Shown here: in pieces, positions 8,248 through 16,163 of the stretch
Position numbering within the stretch: position 1 is the first letter of the stretch
How the letters are laid out: each line of letters starts with the position of its first letter
Assembly (NCBI GenBank): GCA_046732855.1
Contig: JBKPNX010000186.1
Coordinates: 1-41,404 of the forward strand
Length of the DNA stretch: 41,404 bases
Reading direction: 5' to 3'
DNA from: JBKPNX01 sp046732855
GTDB taxonomy: Bacteria; Pseudomonadota; Alphaproteobacteria; Geminicoccales; Geminicoccaceae
Position numbers and translations under genes: made by a program
Notes under the pieces: generated by a model
The model's database searches: none
Seen by the model: only the letters and a program-made list of their open reading frames with translations
What the model was told of the DNA's origin: nothing

Positions 8248-9657
8248 ATGACGCAGAGATCGAGGCCAAGAGCGGTCGCCGTGCTCGAGATCGCCCGGCG
8301 CGAGGTGAGGCTCCTCGCGATCGAGCCCGCGGGCGGGGTGCTGTCGTTGCGCTCGGCGCCCAACGAGATCCGCACGGGGGCTCCGTATCCGAGCTGCGAC
8401 ACCGAGCACCTCTGGCGCTGGCTGATGGCGGCGCTGGCCGACTTCGGCGAGCGCTTCACGATCGAAGCGATCGTGCCGACCAGCTACGGCGCGACCGCCG
8501 CGCTCGTCGACCATGCAGACCTTGTCCTCCCGGTCATGGATCGCGAAGCCGATCCGCCGGCGCCGGTCGCCGCCGCGTATGCCGAGGTCGCGCCCTGGTT
8601 CGAGGAGTGCCATTGCCCGATCGAGCCGGCAGGCTTCACGCTCGGCCGCCAGCTGTTCTGGTTGAGCCGCGCGTTTCCGGATGAGTTCGGGCGTGCGCGC
8701 TGGATCCTGCCGTTCGCCCAATACTGGGCCTGGGGTCTCACCGGCGTGCCGGCCTGCGAGGTCACCTCGCTCGGCGCCCAGACCCAGCTGTGGAGCCCCG
8801 GCCGGCGCGACTTCTCATCGCTCGTCCACCGCGAGCGCTGGACCGAGAAGCTGCCGCCGCTGCGCAGCGCCTGGGCGGTGCTCGGACCGCTCCAGTACGA
8901 ACTCGCGCAAAAGTGCAGGCTGCCGCTCGAAACCCCGGTGCTGTGCGGCATCCACGACGCTGGCGCCCGACTCGCGCGCTATCTGGCCGCCGGCCAGAGC
9001 GATTTCACGCTGATCTCGACCGGCGCCAGAATGGTCGTGTCGCAACCGGAACTGCCGCTCGGTCGGCTGGATCCTTTACGGGAAACCGTCGCCTGCAACG
9101 ATCTGCTGGGCCGCCCCGTGGCCTGCGCGCGGTTCATGGGTGGCCGGGAATACGCCGCGATCGCTGGCCTCGAGGCCGCGGCTGCGGGTGCCGGCATGGC
9201 CGACGTCGAGGCGTTGATCGCGGCCGGAACCATGGCCTTGCCGTCGTTCACGCCGAGCGGCGGTCCGTTCCCGGGCACGGGCGGCAAGGGCAGGACCGTC
9301 GGCCCGCTGCCTGAGGCGCCGCAGGCACGCGCGGCGCTCGCCAGTCTGTATCTGGCTCTCATGACCGGCGTGTGTCTGGATCTGCTGCGCTCGCGCGGGC
9401 AGGTGATCATCGACGGCGCGTTGGCCGGCGATCGCCTGTTCGCGGGCGTGCTCGCGGCGTTGCTGCCTGGCCAGAGGGTCGCGGTGTCGAGCGAGCCTCG
9501 AGGCGTGGCGACGGGCGCGGCGCTGCTGTGGGGCTGGAGCGCGCGATCGGCGCCGGCGCCCCTCGACCTCTTCCCCGTGCCGGCCCCAAAGCTGGCCGGT
9601 CTGGCAGGCTACGAGCGCCGCTGGCGGAGGGCCGCCGCGGCAGCTACGGGCGCTTGA
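8248..9657 (+). CDS. FGGY-family carbohydrate kinase
   Basis: A sugar or polyol kinase of the FGGY type, which phosphorylates a pentulose, hexulose or related substrate with ATP. The N-terminal domain opens with AVAVLEIARREVRLLAIE at the usual phosphate-loop position, where the normal D-x-G-T pattern is degenerate. The hinge region has GIHDAGARLARYL (about 232-244), matching the catalytic G-x-H-D-x-x-A motif. FTLISTGARMVV is the ATP-binding strand pair, and GPLPEAPQARAALASLYLALMTG matches the later helix. The 469 residues are slightly short for the family (about 480-520). No sugar transporter or isomerase sits next to it, so the substrate cannot be named. The ATG at 8248 lacks a strong Shine-Dalgarno sequence. 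Confidence 0.85.
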   Translation: MTQRSRPRAVAVLEIARREVRLLAIEPAGGVLSLRSAPNEIRTGAPYPSCDTEHLWRWLMAALADFGERFTIEAIVPTSYGATAALVDHADLVLPVMDREADPPAPVAAAYAEVAPWFEECHCPIEPAGFTLGRQLFWLSRAFPDEFGRARWILPFAQYWAWGLTGVPACEVTSLGAQTQLWSPGRRDFSSLVHRERWTEKLPPLRSAWAVLGPLQYELAQKCRLPLETPVLCGIHDAGARLARYLAAGQSDFTLISTGARMVVSQPELPLGRLDPLRETVACNDLLGRPVACARFMGGREYAAIAGLEAAAAGAGMADVEALIAAGTMALPSFTPSGGPFPGTGGKGRTVGPLPEAPQARAALASLYLALMTGVCLDLLRSRGQVIIDGALAGDRLFAGVLAALLPGQRVAVSSEPRGVATGAALLWGWSARSAPAPLDLFPVPAPKLAGLAGYERRWRRAAAAATGA

Positions 9658-10236
9658 GGGGTCATAGCCAGCGCTGCCGCGGGCTGAAATCCGCGCCGCG
9701 CGGCCTTGCTCCAGAAGACGGTCGGTGTTGCTCGCGCGTGGCAGGTGCACCCGATTTGAGCTTCCTTCCAAACCGAAGCGCTGATTTGATCCGCCCTCGC
9801 TCATGGGGCTCGCGTCATGATTGAAAAATGACACTCTGCGTCGCCCGCGTGAAACCGAGCCTGCCTGCCGCGAACGAAGGGTTGTCGTTGCAGCAAATTG
9901 TCGAGATATTTGGAATTACTGCGCGACTTCGGTGGAATGGCGAAATCTCAAGGTGAAATGGACCTCCGCTTGACTTCTCGCCTATCAGGCATTTGACTTG
10001 AGGGTCGTGAAGCTGCGCTCACAAGCAGCGAGGCAGGAGCAGCTGGCGTCGAGCCGATGCGGCCTGACCGTCAACGTCGGGGAGAGCAAAACATGCCGCC
10101 TCAAAGGCCGGAGCGCGCGCCAACCGATCCTCCGGCCAGGGAATCCCGGGACCATACCGTCCTACGGCACCAGGACGCCTCTCGAAAGGGAAGGTCGTCT
10201 GCGGTGCCGATGCGAGGCGACGATGACGGGGCTGCG
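9658..10236. other. Intergenic stretch without a convincing gene
   Basis: About 580 bases between the FGGY kinase and the DUF4332 gene. The part from 9820 to 10010 is visibly more AT-rich than its surroundings. A 42-codon open frame at 9828-9956 lacks a ribosome site and was not accepted. TTGAC-like hexamers occur near 9971 and 9992, but no matching -10 box was found. Confidence 0.5.
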
Positions 10237-10647
10237 ATGTCCCTCCATGTCAGCAAGCTGCGCGGCATCAGTATCGAGGTCCGTCAGAAGCTCAAGCGCC
10301 AGGGCATCAGCTACACGCATCAGTTGCTGCGTGAGGCGGGCAGCCGCGAGCAGCGGCGCCGCCTCGCCGATCGGAGCAGGATCGACGATCCGACGCTCGC
10401 GCGCCTGGTGCGCCGGGCCGACCTGGCAAGAGTGAAGGGGATCGGCGCGATCTTCGCCGACATGCTCGAGATGATCGGGATCGATCAGGTGGCTGTGCTG
10501 GCGGAGCAGGATCCGCTCGCGCTGCGGACCCGGCTGTACGAGCTCAATGCCGCCGAACGCCTCGCCCGGCGGGCGCCGACCCCCGAGGAGGTGCAGGAGT
10601 GGATCGGTCAGGCACGCGCTCTGCCTCGGCTGGTGGATGTCGGCTAG
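10237..10647 (+). CDS. DUF4332 domain protein
   Basis: A 136-residue protein that matches the DUF4332 pattern: the central RRADLARVKGIGAIFADMLEMIGIDQVAVLAEQDP and then the segment from RLYELN to RRAPTPEEVQEW. The central part resembles helix-hairpin-helix repeats (KGIGAIFADML), which often contact DNA, but no function is established. The N-terminus (SLHVSKLRGIS...LKRQGISYTHQLL) looks like a second, degenerate copy of the same helical unit. The ATG at 10237 is chosen because similarity starts there; the frame is open further upstream to 10057. It is convergent with the MliC-like gene. Confidence 0.8.
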   Translation: MSLHVSKLRGISIEVRQKLKRQGISYTHQLLREAGSREQRRRLADRSRIDDPTLARLVRRADLARVKGIGAIFADMLEMIGIDQVAVLAEQDPLALRTRLYELNAAERLARRAPTPEEVQEWIGQARALPRLVDVG

Positions 10648-10696
10648 AACGGTGACCGGGCGTCAAGCGGTCGCCGCCGCTTCTTGCCAGCTGCAC

Positions 10697-10713
10697 GCCC
10701 GGCGCATCCGGGC
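10697..10713. terminator. Hairpin between convergent genes
   Basis: GCCCGG (10697-10702) and CCGGGC (10708-10713) form a 6-bp stem with the loop CGCAT in the 84-bp gap between the convergent DUF4332 and MliC-like genes. There is no T-run, so the assignment is tentative. Confidence 0.3.
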
Positions 10714-10731
10714 AGGCTCTGCTCCGGTCGA

Positions 10732-11220
10732 TCAGGTATGCGAAACTCGACAGTTGCTGTAGATCTGGTCGCCGACCTCGAGCACCGCTCCCTGGTTGCG
10801 ACTCAGATAATAGCCGTCGTCGCCGCTGTAGCGGACCCCGGTCGTGCCGGCCGACGTCACGCTCGGACCGCCCCCGCCGCGTTCGACACCCGGCGACGTC
10901 ATCTGGAACTGGGGGAAATCGGGCGCGCGACCGAATCCCCGCGTCGGATCGACCCCCTGCGTCGGGTTCATACCCGGCGTCGGATTCATGCCCAAGGTGC
11001 TTCGTATCTTCTGGAGCTCGAGATGCTGGCCGTCGGCGTCGATCACTGCGGTCTCGAAACCGTTGGCGTAGCTGACCGTGAACGACTTGCCGCCGTCGCA
11101 CGCCATGGTGATGGGGTTGGTGCTGACCCCGCTGTAGTCGCTCTGCGGCGCGCATCCGGCGAGCCCGACGCCAGCCAGCAGAGCCGCCGGCCAAGCTGAC
11201 AAACGCAAGGATCTCGTCAT
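10732..11220 (-). CDS. MliC-like lipoprotein with an inserted repeat segment
   Basis: A 162-residue outer-membrane-type lipoprotein. The signal peptide ends in the lipobox LAGC with Cys23 as the lipidation site. The rest resembles MliC, the membrane-bound inhibitor of C-type lysozyme: MACDGGKSFTVSYANG, then AVIDADGQHLELQKI, and finally GVRYSGDDGYYLSR...VGDQIYSNCR, with the paired cysteines of the family (MAC and NCR). Between the two halves about 50 residues are inserted. They contain the short repeat GMNPTP / GMNPTQ / GVDPTR followed by a Gly-Pro-rich stretch, which MliC proteins normally lack. A strong AGGAGG Shine-Dalgarno sequence precedes the ATG. The lysozyme-inhibitor function is inferred from the family only. 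Confidence 0.7.
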   Translation of the reverse strand: MTRSLRLSAWPAALLAGVGLAGCAPQSDYSGVSTNPITMACDGGKSFTVSYANGFETAVIDADGQHLELQKIRSTLGMNPTPGMNPTQGVDPTRGFGRAPDFPQFQMTSPGVERGGGGPSVTSAGTTGVRYSGDDGYYLSRNQGAVLEVGDQIYSNCRVSHT

Positions 11221-11290
11221 TCTGTCCTCCTACGGCTCTGCCGCTCGCCTGAAAGGAGCATGGCAAAGTGGCGGGCTGTCAAGTCTGCTG

Positions 11291-11494
11291 ATGCGGTCTG
11301 GCGGCAATCGCGAGGGTGGTCGGTTCAGGTTCTTCGGCATTCACGAGCCCGGCCGGCAGTACAGCCCCGGTGCTCGCGTCGTCCGCTCCGGTGGATTATG
11401 GCACTCCAACGCTGCGACGAACAGCACACCCGGCAAATCCGCCGACTGGCAGATCGCGGTCAAATCTGGTGAGGATGAAGGAAATGGGGCGTGA
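11291..11494 (+). pseudogene. Fragment resembling a phage-tail carbohydrate-binding-type domain
   Basis: The translated stretch EPGRQYSPGARVVRSGG, then LWHSNAATNSTPGKSADW and QIAVKSGED, follows the pattern of a small domain found in phage tail and virion-associated proteins (G-x-Y-x-P-G-x-x-V, then L-W, T-x-x-x-P-G, W and a final GxDG-like end). Only this piece survives, in an open frame of 67 codons without a good start. No remaining phage genes flank it. It is best read as a prophage relic at the border of the low-GC island. The assignment rests on pattern memory, not on a search. Confidence 0.4.
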
Positions 11495-11892
11495 CCTTGC
11501 GGCGGTCAACCAACGCACCGCAGCTGCGGCCGCCTCGGTTCTGTCCGGCCTCGCACCGACCGCAAGCTCGACGGCTTCAAGCAATCCTCGAGGCGCTGCT
11601 GCGCTGGGGGGCGGAACAGGGCTGGTCCATCGATCAGACGGCCAAATTCGCCGGGAGATTCGATGATCGCGCGGTTGCTCATTGGCCTAAGAAGAATCGG
11701 CTCGCTGCGCACTTCAACCACTTTACGTGACCCACCTCCTTCTGTGTCGCTTGACGCGCGGTTCAGTTTTAAGGGAGGGTGTGAGCGAGCGGCAGGGCTA
11801 GCGCCCGCGGCTCGTTCGACCCCAAACGCTCCGTGCGACGCTCCATCAGCGCCTTTGGCTTTGGTGCTGCTACTCCAAATAGGATCGAAATC

Positions 11893-13479
11893 ATGCTTGT
11901 TCTCGCTCCCGAAACAAAGAATGAACTCCTATCCCGTGACTGCATTGCCACCTGGCTCAACAATCATCCGCCGCGCCGCGAGGAACTTCACTCCGCAATA
12001 GACTCCATCGCCTCGCTCCCTGAGATAACCAATGTTGAAGATATCTGCGCCTCGTTTGGTAGTACGGCTACCGCCATCTGCCATGGTATCAAAATATTTG
12101 TCAGCTATAAGATTGGCCATGGCCGTGCTGCTAGAGCCTTACTTGAACCATTCGAGCTATATAGCAACGGTAGGATTCTCTTTACCGACACCCCAAAATG
12201 GCCATTCCTTTGCGAAATGGCAGGACTGCAGGGCAGGCCCTACAAAGACCTTATCCACGCGGCTCTAGAGGATACACACTGGTTTTTTCTACTTCTGCCG
12301 GATGCATCAATCGACAGAAGTTGGACTATGTTTGAGGCTGGTTTTTTTCGACGTTCAATGCAGCCTGGTGATCGGTTAATTTGCATTCATCACCCCACGG
12401 TAAAGCCTGCAGGCCCCCTTGAGGATTTCGAGAGGGTTGTAGCAAAAAAGGACGACCTCATCGCCTTATACAAACGGCTACTCTGTGAACCCGGTGCCGT
12501 GCCGGGAATGGGCCCGATCAATAGCCGAATCACAGACGCGCATCTCAACCAACAGGTCGATACCTTGATCGAATGGATCCAACCAACCCCTGAATTGAAG
12601 CGGCACTATTACGTCAGTTACATAGATATCAAGCTCGATCAGACCCACCCAATTAACACCCGCGAGGAGTTAATCTCCGCACCGGTTGTAGCGGGTAACG
12701 ACGTCGATCGAATATTCGGGTCATCTCTGGTAATGAGCGAAAGAATACAAGATGAAGCGAGAGTAGAAAAGGCCCAAGCCGAGCACAATGTTACACTGAA
12801 AAGCATAATCGGCAGTGCAACCGAGATAGCCGGTCACGCTGTTTGGCTCGATGCGCTTACCAAGACAATTGTCGCGATTTTCAATGATAAAGAACCTCTC
12901 TCGATGGAGGCAATTATTCATGGAAAAGATGGCAAAGTTTATCAACCAGTATTGCAAACCGTGCGCCGGAGAAGCTATGACAATGCGCTTGTATCAGCAC
13001 ATATTTCCTTGCACGAGAAAATCAATATACCGATTCGCCGAGCACCGAGCCCTTTAGAAGCGTTGTCGACGGCGCTTCGGCTAGGTTATCGATTTCGCTG
13101 GGAGGTGATTGAGGAGTTTCGTAATGTCGAAAGCAGCGCTGACGTGCGGCTCATAGAGCATGCGTTAGAGCGTATGGAGCAAGAAAGCCGAGAACGAAAT
13201 TTAATAAAGCCGGAAGCGGCAGGCCCGGAAGGGCTTCGGCAGATGCCATTGGTGCGAGTGTTCAAAGAGGAAGATCAGGAGGCGGTTGTTCAGATGTATC
13301 AGGCATGGGAAAAACTTAGAAGCCACAGAGGTGATGGTCGCCTCGATAAAGCTTTCAAAGAGCACAATGCGATAGAGGTGGGATTATGCCTGGAAGAATT
13401 GGACAGGACGAACCGACACTTTATGCGGATGGGGGCGAAACGGTTCGCAGAGCTGGTGGAGAGATATTGGTCGGACTGA
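11893..13479 (+). CDS. TIR-domain protein, candidate anti-phage NAD+ enzyme
   Basis: A 528-residue protein with a TIR-like domain at about residues 65-200. A first beta strand (GIKIFVSY, 65-72) is followed by a helix, then the FTDTPKWPF loop region, the strand HWFFLLLPDASI (129-140), and the element DRSWTMFEAG. There Trp144 and Glu148 match the W-x-x-x-E pattern of TIR NAD+ hydrolases (catalytic glutamate). Bacterial TIR proteins usually cleave or cyclise NAD+ during phage defence. The remaining ~320 residues were not recognised; they are mostly helical with a probable coiled part (RIQDEARVEKAQAEHN, about 284-299) and could be the sensor. The ATG at 11893 has AGGA eight bases upstream; an upstream GTG (11833) has none. 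The gene is clearly lower in GC than its neighbours, which signals horizontal transfer. Confidence 0.75.
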   Translation: MLVLAPETKNELLSRDCIATWLNNHPPRREELHSAIDSIASLPEITNVEDICASFGSTATAICHGIKIFVSYKIGHGRAARALLEPFELYSNGRILFTDTPKWPFLCEMAGLQGRPYKDLIHAALEDTHWFFLLLPDASIDRSWTMFEAGFFRRSMQPGDRLICIHHPTVKPAGPLEDFERVVAKKDDLIALYKRLLCEPGAVPGMGPINSRITDAHLNQQVDTLIEWIQPTPELKRHYYVSYIDIKLDQTHPINTREELISAPVVAGNDVDRIFGSSLVMSERIQDEARVEKAQAEHNVTLKSIIGSATEIAGHAVWLDALTKTIVAIFNDKEPLSMEAIIHGKDGKVYQPVLQTVRRRSYDNALVSAHISLHEKINIPIRRAPSPLEALSTALRLGYRFRWEVIEEFRNVESSADVRLIEHALERMEQESRERNLIKPEAAGPEGLRQMPLVRVFKEEDQEAVVQMYQAWEKLRSHRGDGRLDKAFKEHNAIEVGLCLEELDRTNRHFMRMGAKRFAELVERYWSD

Positions 13480-13988
13480 CCGTCGAGATCGGTTCCCGGG
13501 AAGACGTTCCACCCGATGACAGATGCGTAGGGCCGCTTGGTTAACTCGCTTGACCCTCAACGATTCTTCGGCTTCCATTTAGCAGCCGTTCCACTTGAGT
13601 AGCACCGGGTGGTCCGGGCGGCGGCGCGGCGACTCGGACATAGGGGGCTGGTTGCCCGCGTCGATTGGAGAACCGACAGGTAGACTGGTTGTTTGGAGTC
13701 CGCGCCGATCGGGCGTCATGCTGCGGTGGTATGGCAAGGCTCTGCGCCGCAGCAAAGAGGGCTGCTGGATCAAGAGGCACTGTTGCAATTGTCACCAGGC
13801 GTTATTTGCCGCCCCGCCCCGGTCTCGTCTACTCTTCGGACGGCGTCGGCGTCGCTGGCGTTTGGCATGCGGGGGCAGATCATGGCCTTAAGGGGACGGC
13901 AAGGACGGAGGCGAGCGCTCGCGGCGGATCGGGCGCCGCGCGTTGGCCGCATCGTCGCGCCGCCGCACACGTGAGCGGCCGGCTACCC
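13480..13988. other. Intergenic flank of the TIR gene, possible IS relic
   Basis: About 510 bases with no accepted gene. GGCACTGTTGCAA at 13776-13788 agrees with the first 13 bases of the IS6-family (IS26-type) terminal repeat GGCACTGTTGCAAA. No transposase or partner end was seen. The base composition changes from mixed to GC-rich across this stretch, so it probably marks the right border of the imported island. Confidence 0.35.
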
Positions 13989-14690
13989 ATGCCTCTGCTC
14001 AGGCGCTTTCTGCCGCTTGCCATCCTGCTGCTGGCGATCGTCGCGGCCTTCGCGCTCGGGCTCGACGACTACCTGAGCTTGGACCAGCTCGAACGCCACC
14101 GGACGCAACTGCTCGACTGGGTCGAGCGCCATCCGCGCTCGGCGCCACTCGCGTTCATCCTGATCTATGCCGCCGTTGTCGCGCTCTCGATCCCGGGCGG
14201 AGCAATCCTGACCATGGCGGGCGGCTTCCTGTTCGGCGTCGTCGCCGGCGCCTCCTACGTGGTGATCGCCGCGACCATCGGCGCAACGATCGTGTTCCTG
14301 ATCGCCAGGACCGCGCTCGGCGACAGCCTGCGCCGCAGGGCCGCGCCCGGGGTGTGCCGTATGGAGGCGGGCTTTCGCGAGAATGCCTTGAACTACCTCC
14401 TGTTTCTCCGTCTGATCCCGGTGTTTCCGTTCTGGCTGGTCAATCTCGTGCCGGCGTTTCTCGGGGTACCGCTGACCACGTTCCTGGTGGCCACTTTGCT
14501 CGGCATCATCCCGGGCAGTCTGGTCTACGCCAGCGTCGGCAATGGCCTGGGCGCGGTGTTCGACGCTGGTGGCAGGCCGGACCTCGGCATCATCTTCGAG
14601 CCCGAGATCATCTTGCCGATCCTCGGGCTGGCGGTGCTCGCGCTTTTGCCGGTCCTCTACAAGAAAATCAGGGCCCGACAGCCGACCTGA
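13989..14690 (+). CDS. TVP38/TMEM64 family membrane protein (first copy)
   Basis: A DedA-superfamily (VTT-domain) inner-membrane protein of 233 residues. A first hydrophobic helix lies at about 5-20. The family core APLAFILIYAAVVALSIPGGAILTMAGGFLFG follows, then GATIVFLIARTALGDSLRRR, then LRLIPVFPFWLVNLVPAFLGVP, and a last helix near the C-terminus (ILPILGLAVLALLPVLY). DedA-superfamily proteins include lipid scramblases and flippases; the substrate of TVP38 members is uncertain. The ATG at 13989 is supported by similarity rather than by a ribosome site. A second copy follows 62 bases later. Confidence 0.88.
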   Translation: MPLLRRFLPLAILLLAIVAAFALGLDDYLSLDQLERHRTQLLDWVERHPRSAPLAFILIYAAVVALSIPGGAILTMAGGFLFGVVAGASYVVIAATIGATIVFLIARTALGDSLRRRAAPGVCRMEAGFRENALNYLLFLRLIPVFPFWLVNLVPAFLGVPLTTFLVATLLGIIPGSLVYASVGNGLGAVFDAGGRPDLGIIFEPEIILPILGLAVLALLPVLYKKIRARQPT

Positions 14691-14752
14691 CTGGACTTTG
14701 GCGCGATCGACCGCCAAATGTGTGAGGCTGCGATACTGCTGAAGGAATCCGC

Positions 14753-15517
14753 TTGGCGCACGTGAGTGAAGTGTCGAGAAGCCTGTGGAGCAGGTTCGCC
14801 ACAGTCATGGGTGGCACCAGGCAAGGCAGCATGGCCCTGATCGCAGTCGTGATCATGCTGGGCGCGGCGCTCGCCTCGCTGGCAATGGGCCTGGACCTGG
14901 AGCGGGCGCTCGAACTGCTGCGCGAGCACCACGGCTGGTTGCTTGGTTTCGTCAGCGGCGCGCCGGTTCTGGCATCGCTACTGTTCATGGTGCTCTATGC
15001 CGCGGCAGTGGCGATCTCGGTGCCCGGCGTCGCCGTTCTGACCGTGATCGGCGGTTATCTGTTCGGCTGGTTTCACGGCACGGTTTTGGTCCTGATCGCC
15101 GCCACCGTCGGCGCCAGCGCCGTGTTCCTGCTGACGCGCAGCGCGTTCGGCGACCGCCTGCGCGTGCGTGCTGGGCCGGCCGTGCAGCGGTTCGCCGCCG
15201 GCTTTCGGCGCAACGCCTTGAGTTACGGCTTCGCGCTCAACGTGGTGCCGGTCTTCCCCTATGCCCTGATCATCCTGGTTCCCGCCGTGTGCGGGGTGCC
15301 GCTGCTCACGTTCGTTGCCGGCATGTTCCTCGGCCTGGTGCCCGGCACGTTCCTGTTCGCCGGGCTGGGCGACGGCCTGGACCACGTGGTCGCGAGCGGT
15401 GCGCCGCTGCATCCGACCAGTTTCCTGACGCCCGAGATCGTGCTGTCGCTGAGCGGCCTCGCGGCACTCTCGCTGCTGCCGGTGGCGTGGCGCCGCCTGC
15501 GCCCCGGCCCGCCCTGA
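14753..15517 (+). CDS. TVP38/TMEM64 family membrane protein (second copy)
   Basis: A 254-residue paralogue of the preceding gene with the same architecture: LLFMVLYAAAVAISVPGVAVLTVIGGYLFG, GASAVFLLTRSAFGDRLRVRAG, then VVPVFPYALIILVPAVCGVP and a C-terminal helix. Differences include an extended N-terminus (about 28 residues before the first helix) and LNVVPVF in place of LRLIPVF, so it lacks the arginine of the first copy. The TTG at 14753 is preferred because GAAGGA lies six bases upstream; a GTG at 14762 is the alternative. The tandem arrangement suggests duplication, possibly giving a heteromeric transporter. Confidence 0.87.
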   Translation: MAHVSEVSRSLWSRFATVMGGTRQGSMALIAVVIMLGAALASLAMGLDLERALELLREHHGWLLGFVSGAPVLASLLFMVLYAAAVAISVPGVAVLTVIGGYLFGWFHGTVLVLIAATVGASAVFLLTRSAFGDRLRVRAGPAVQRFAAGFRRNALSYGFALNVVPVFPYALIILVPAVCGVPLLTFVAGMFLGLVPGTFLFAGLGDGLDHVVASGAPLHPTSFLTPEIVLSLSGLAALSLLPVAWRRLRPGPP

Positions 15518-15590
15518 TGCGATAAGCCAATCTGATCGCTGAGATCGGAACAATCAATTTTCGTAGGGGCCCGGCTGCGACTAACGTTGG

Positions 15591-15646
15591 GGTGAGCCGT
15601 GCGCCGGGGCCCTGTGTGGGTCTCTTGGGAGACCTGCGGGCTCACC
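15591..15646 (+). other. Nested inverted repeat, candidate structured RNA
   Basis: Outer arms GGTGAGCC (15591-15598) and GGCTCACC (15639-15646) are perfect complements, and inside them GGTCTC (15619-15624) and GAGACC (15629-15634) form a second hairpin with the loop TTGG. The element lies 73 bases after the second TVP38 gene. It may end that transcript or act as a small regulatory structure. No T-run follows. Confidence 0.4.
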
Positions 15647-15825
15647 TCGCTCAGGTGCCCGCCATGAGGGTGGCCGGCGTGTTCGCGGCCCACGGCATGC
15701 TGCGCGGTGGGTCGGAACAATCGAATTCACAAGCGGCGCGCCCTGCCCTAAAGCTGCATGGTCGCCGTCGCGGGGCGCGGTGGTACGGCCCAGGAGGCAC
15801 GGGCCCGGCGGTAAGCTCGGGGGAG

Positions 15826-16125
15826 ATGGTGCGCGCGATTGAGAAGGACCGCATCCGGTTTGCCGTGGCTGCCGACGGTGATGCGCTTGTCGAGCTCGAG
15901 ATCCGTGTCGGACCCGACCGCTTTGGTGGCTGGCAGGCGGTCGCGCTGCTGCATGAGCAAGGCGCGACGTCGCCGGCACGTCTCGGCCGCGCGTTCCGCT
16001 CGCGCGAGCGCCGTCTCGCGGCCGGCAAGATGGTTGCCTGGGTCCGCCGGCGCTATTCCCACGCGCAGCCGCTAGCCGAGCGCAGCAGGGCGACCTTGCG
16101 TCCAGGTGACGCAGCCGGCGTCTGA
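15826..16125 (+). CDS. Small hypothetical protein
   Basis: A 99-residue product that was not recognised. It starts MVRAIEKDRIRFAVAADGD and continues with DALVELEIRVGPDRFGGWQAV and an Arg-rich C-terminal half (ARLGRAFRSRERRLAAG, WVRRRYSH). The frame is open further upstream to 15592, but that part looks non-coding. GGGGA lies almost against the ATG, too close to be a normal ribosome site. Coding potential is uncertain; the neighbour downstream has a strong Shine-Dalgarno sequence of its own. Confidence 0.4.
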   Translation: MVRAIEKDRIRFAVAADGDALVELEIRVGPDRFGGWQAVALLHEQGATSPARLGRAFRSRERRLAAGKMVAWVRRRYSHAQPLAERSRATLRPGDAAGV

Positions 16126-16163
16126 GCGAAATTCAAGGTTTGACCAGGACAGGAGGGAAGAGC

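Noticed and set aside
9828..9956. A 42-codon open frame with a helix-turn-helix-like look (SLQQIVEIFGITARLRWNG)
   Set aside because: No ribosome site and very short, and the likeness is too weak to support a gene.
11254..11282. TTGACA on the minus strand (11277-11282) as promoter of the MliC-like gene
   Set aside because: The -35 box is perfect, but no acceptable -10 box lies 16-18 bases downstream.
15545..15722. The two GGAAC motifs as general-stress (EcfG-type) promoters
   Set aside because: No CGTT-type -10 element lies 16-17 bases downstream of either GGAAC.
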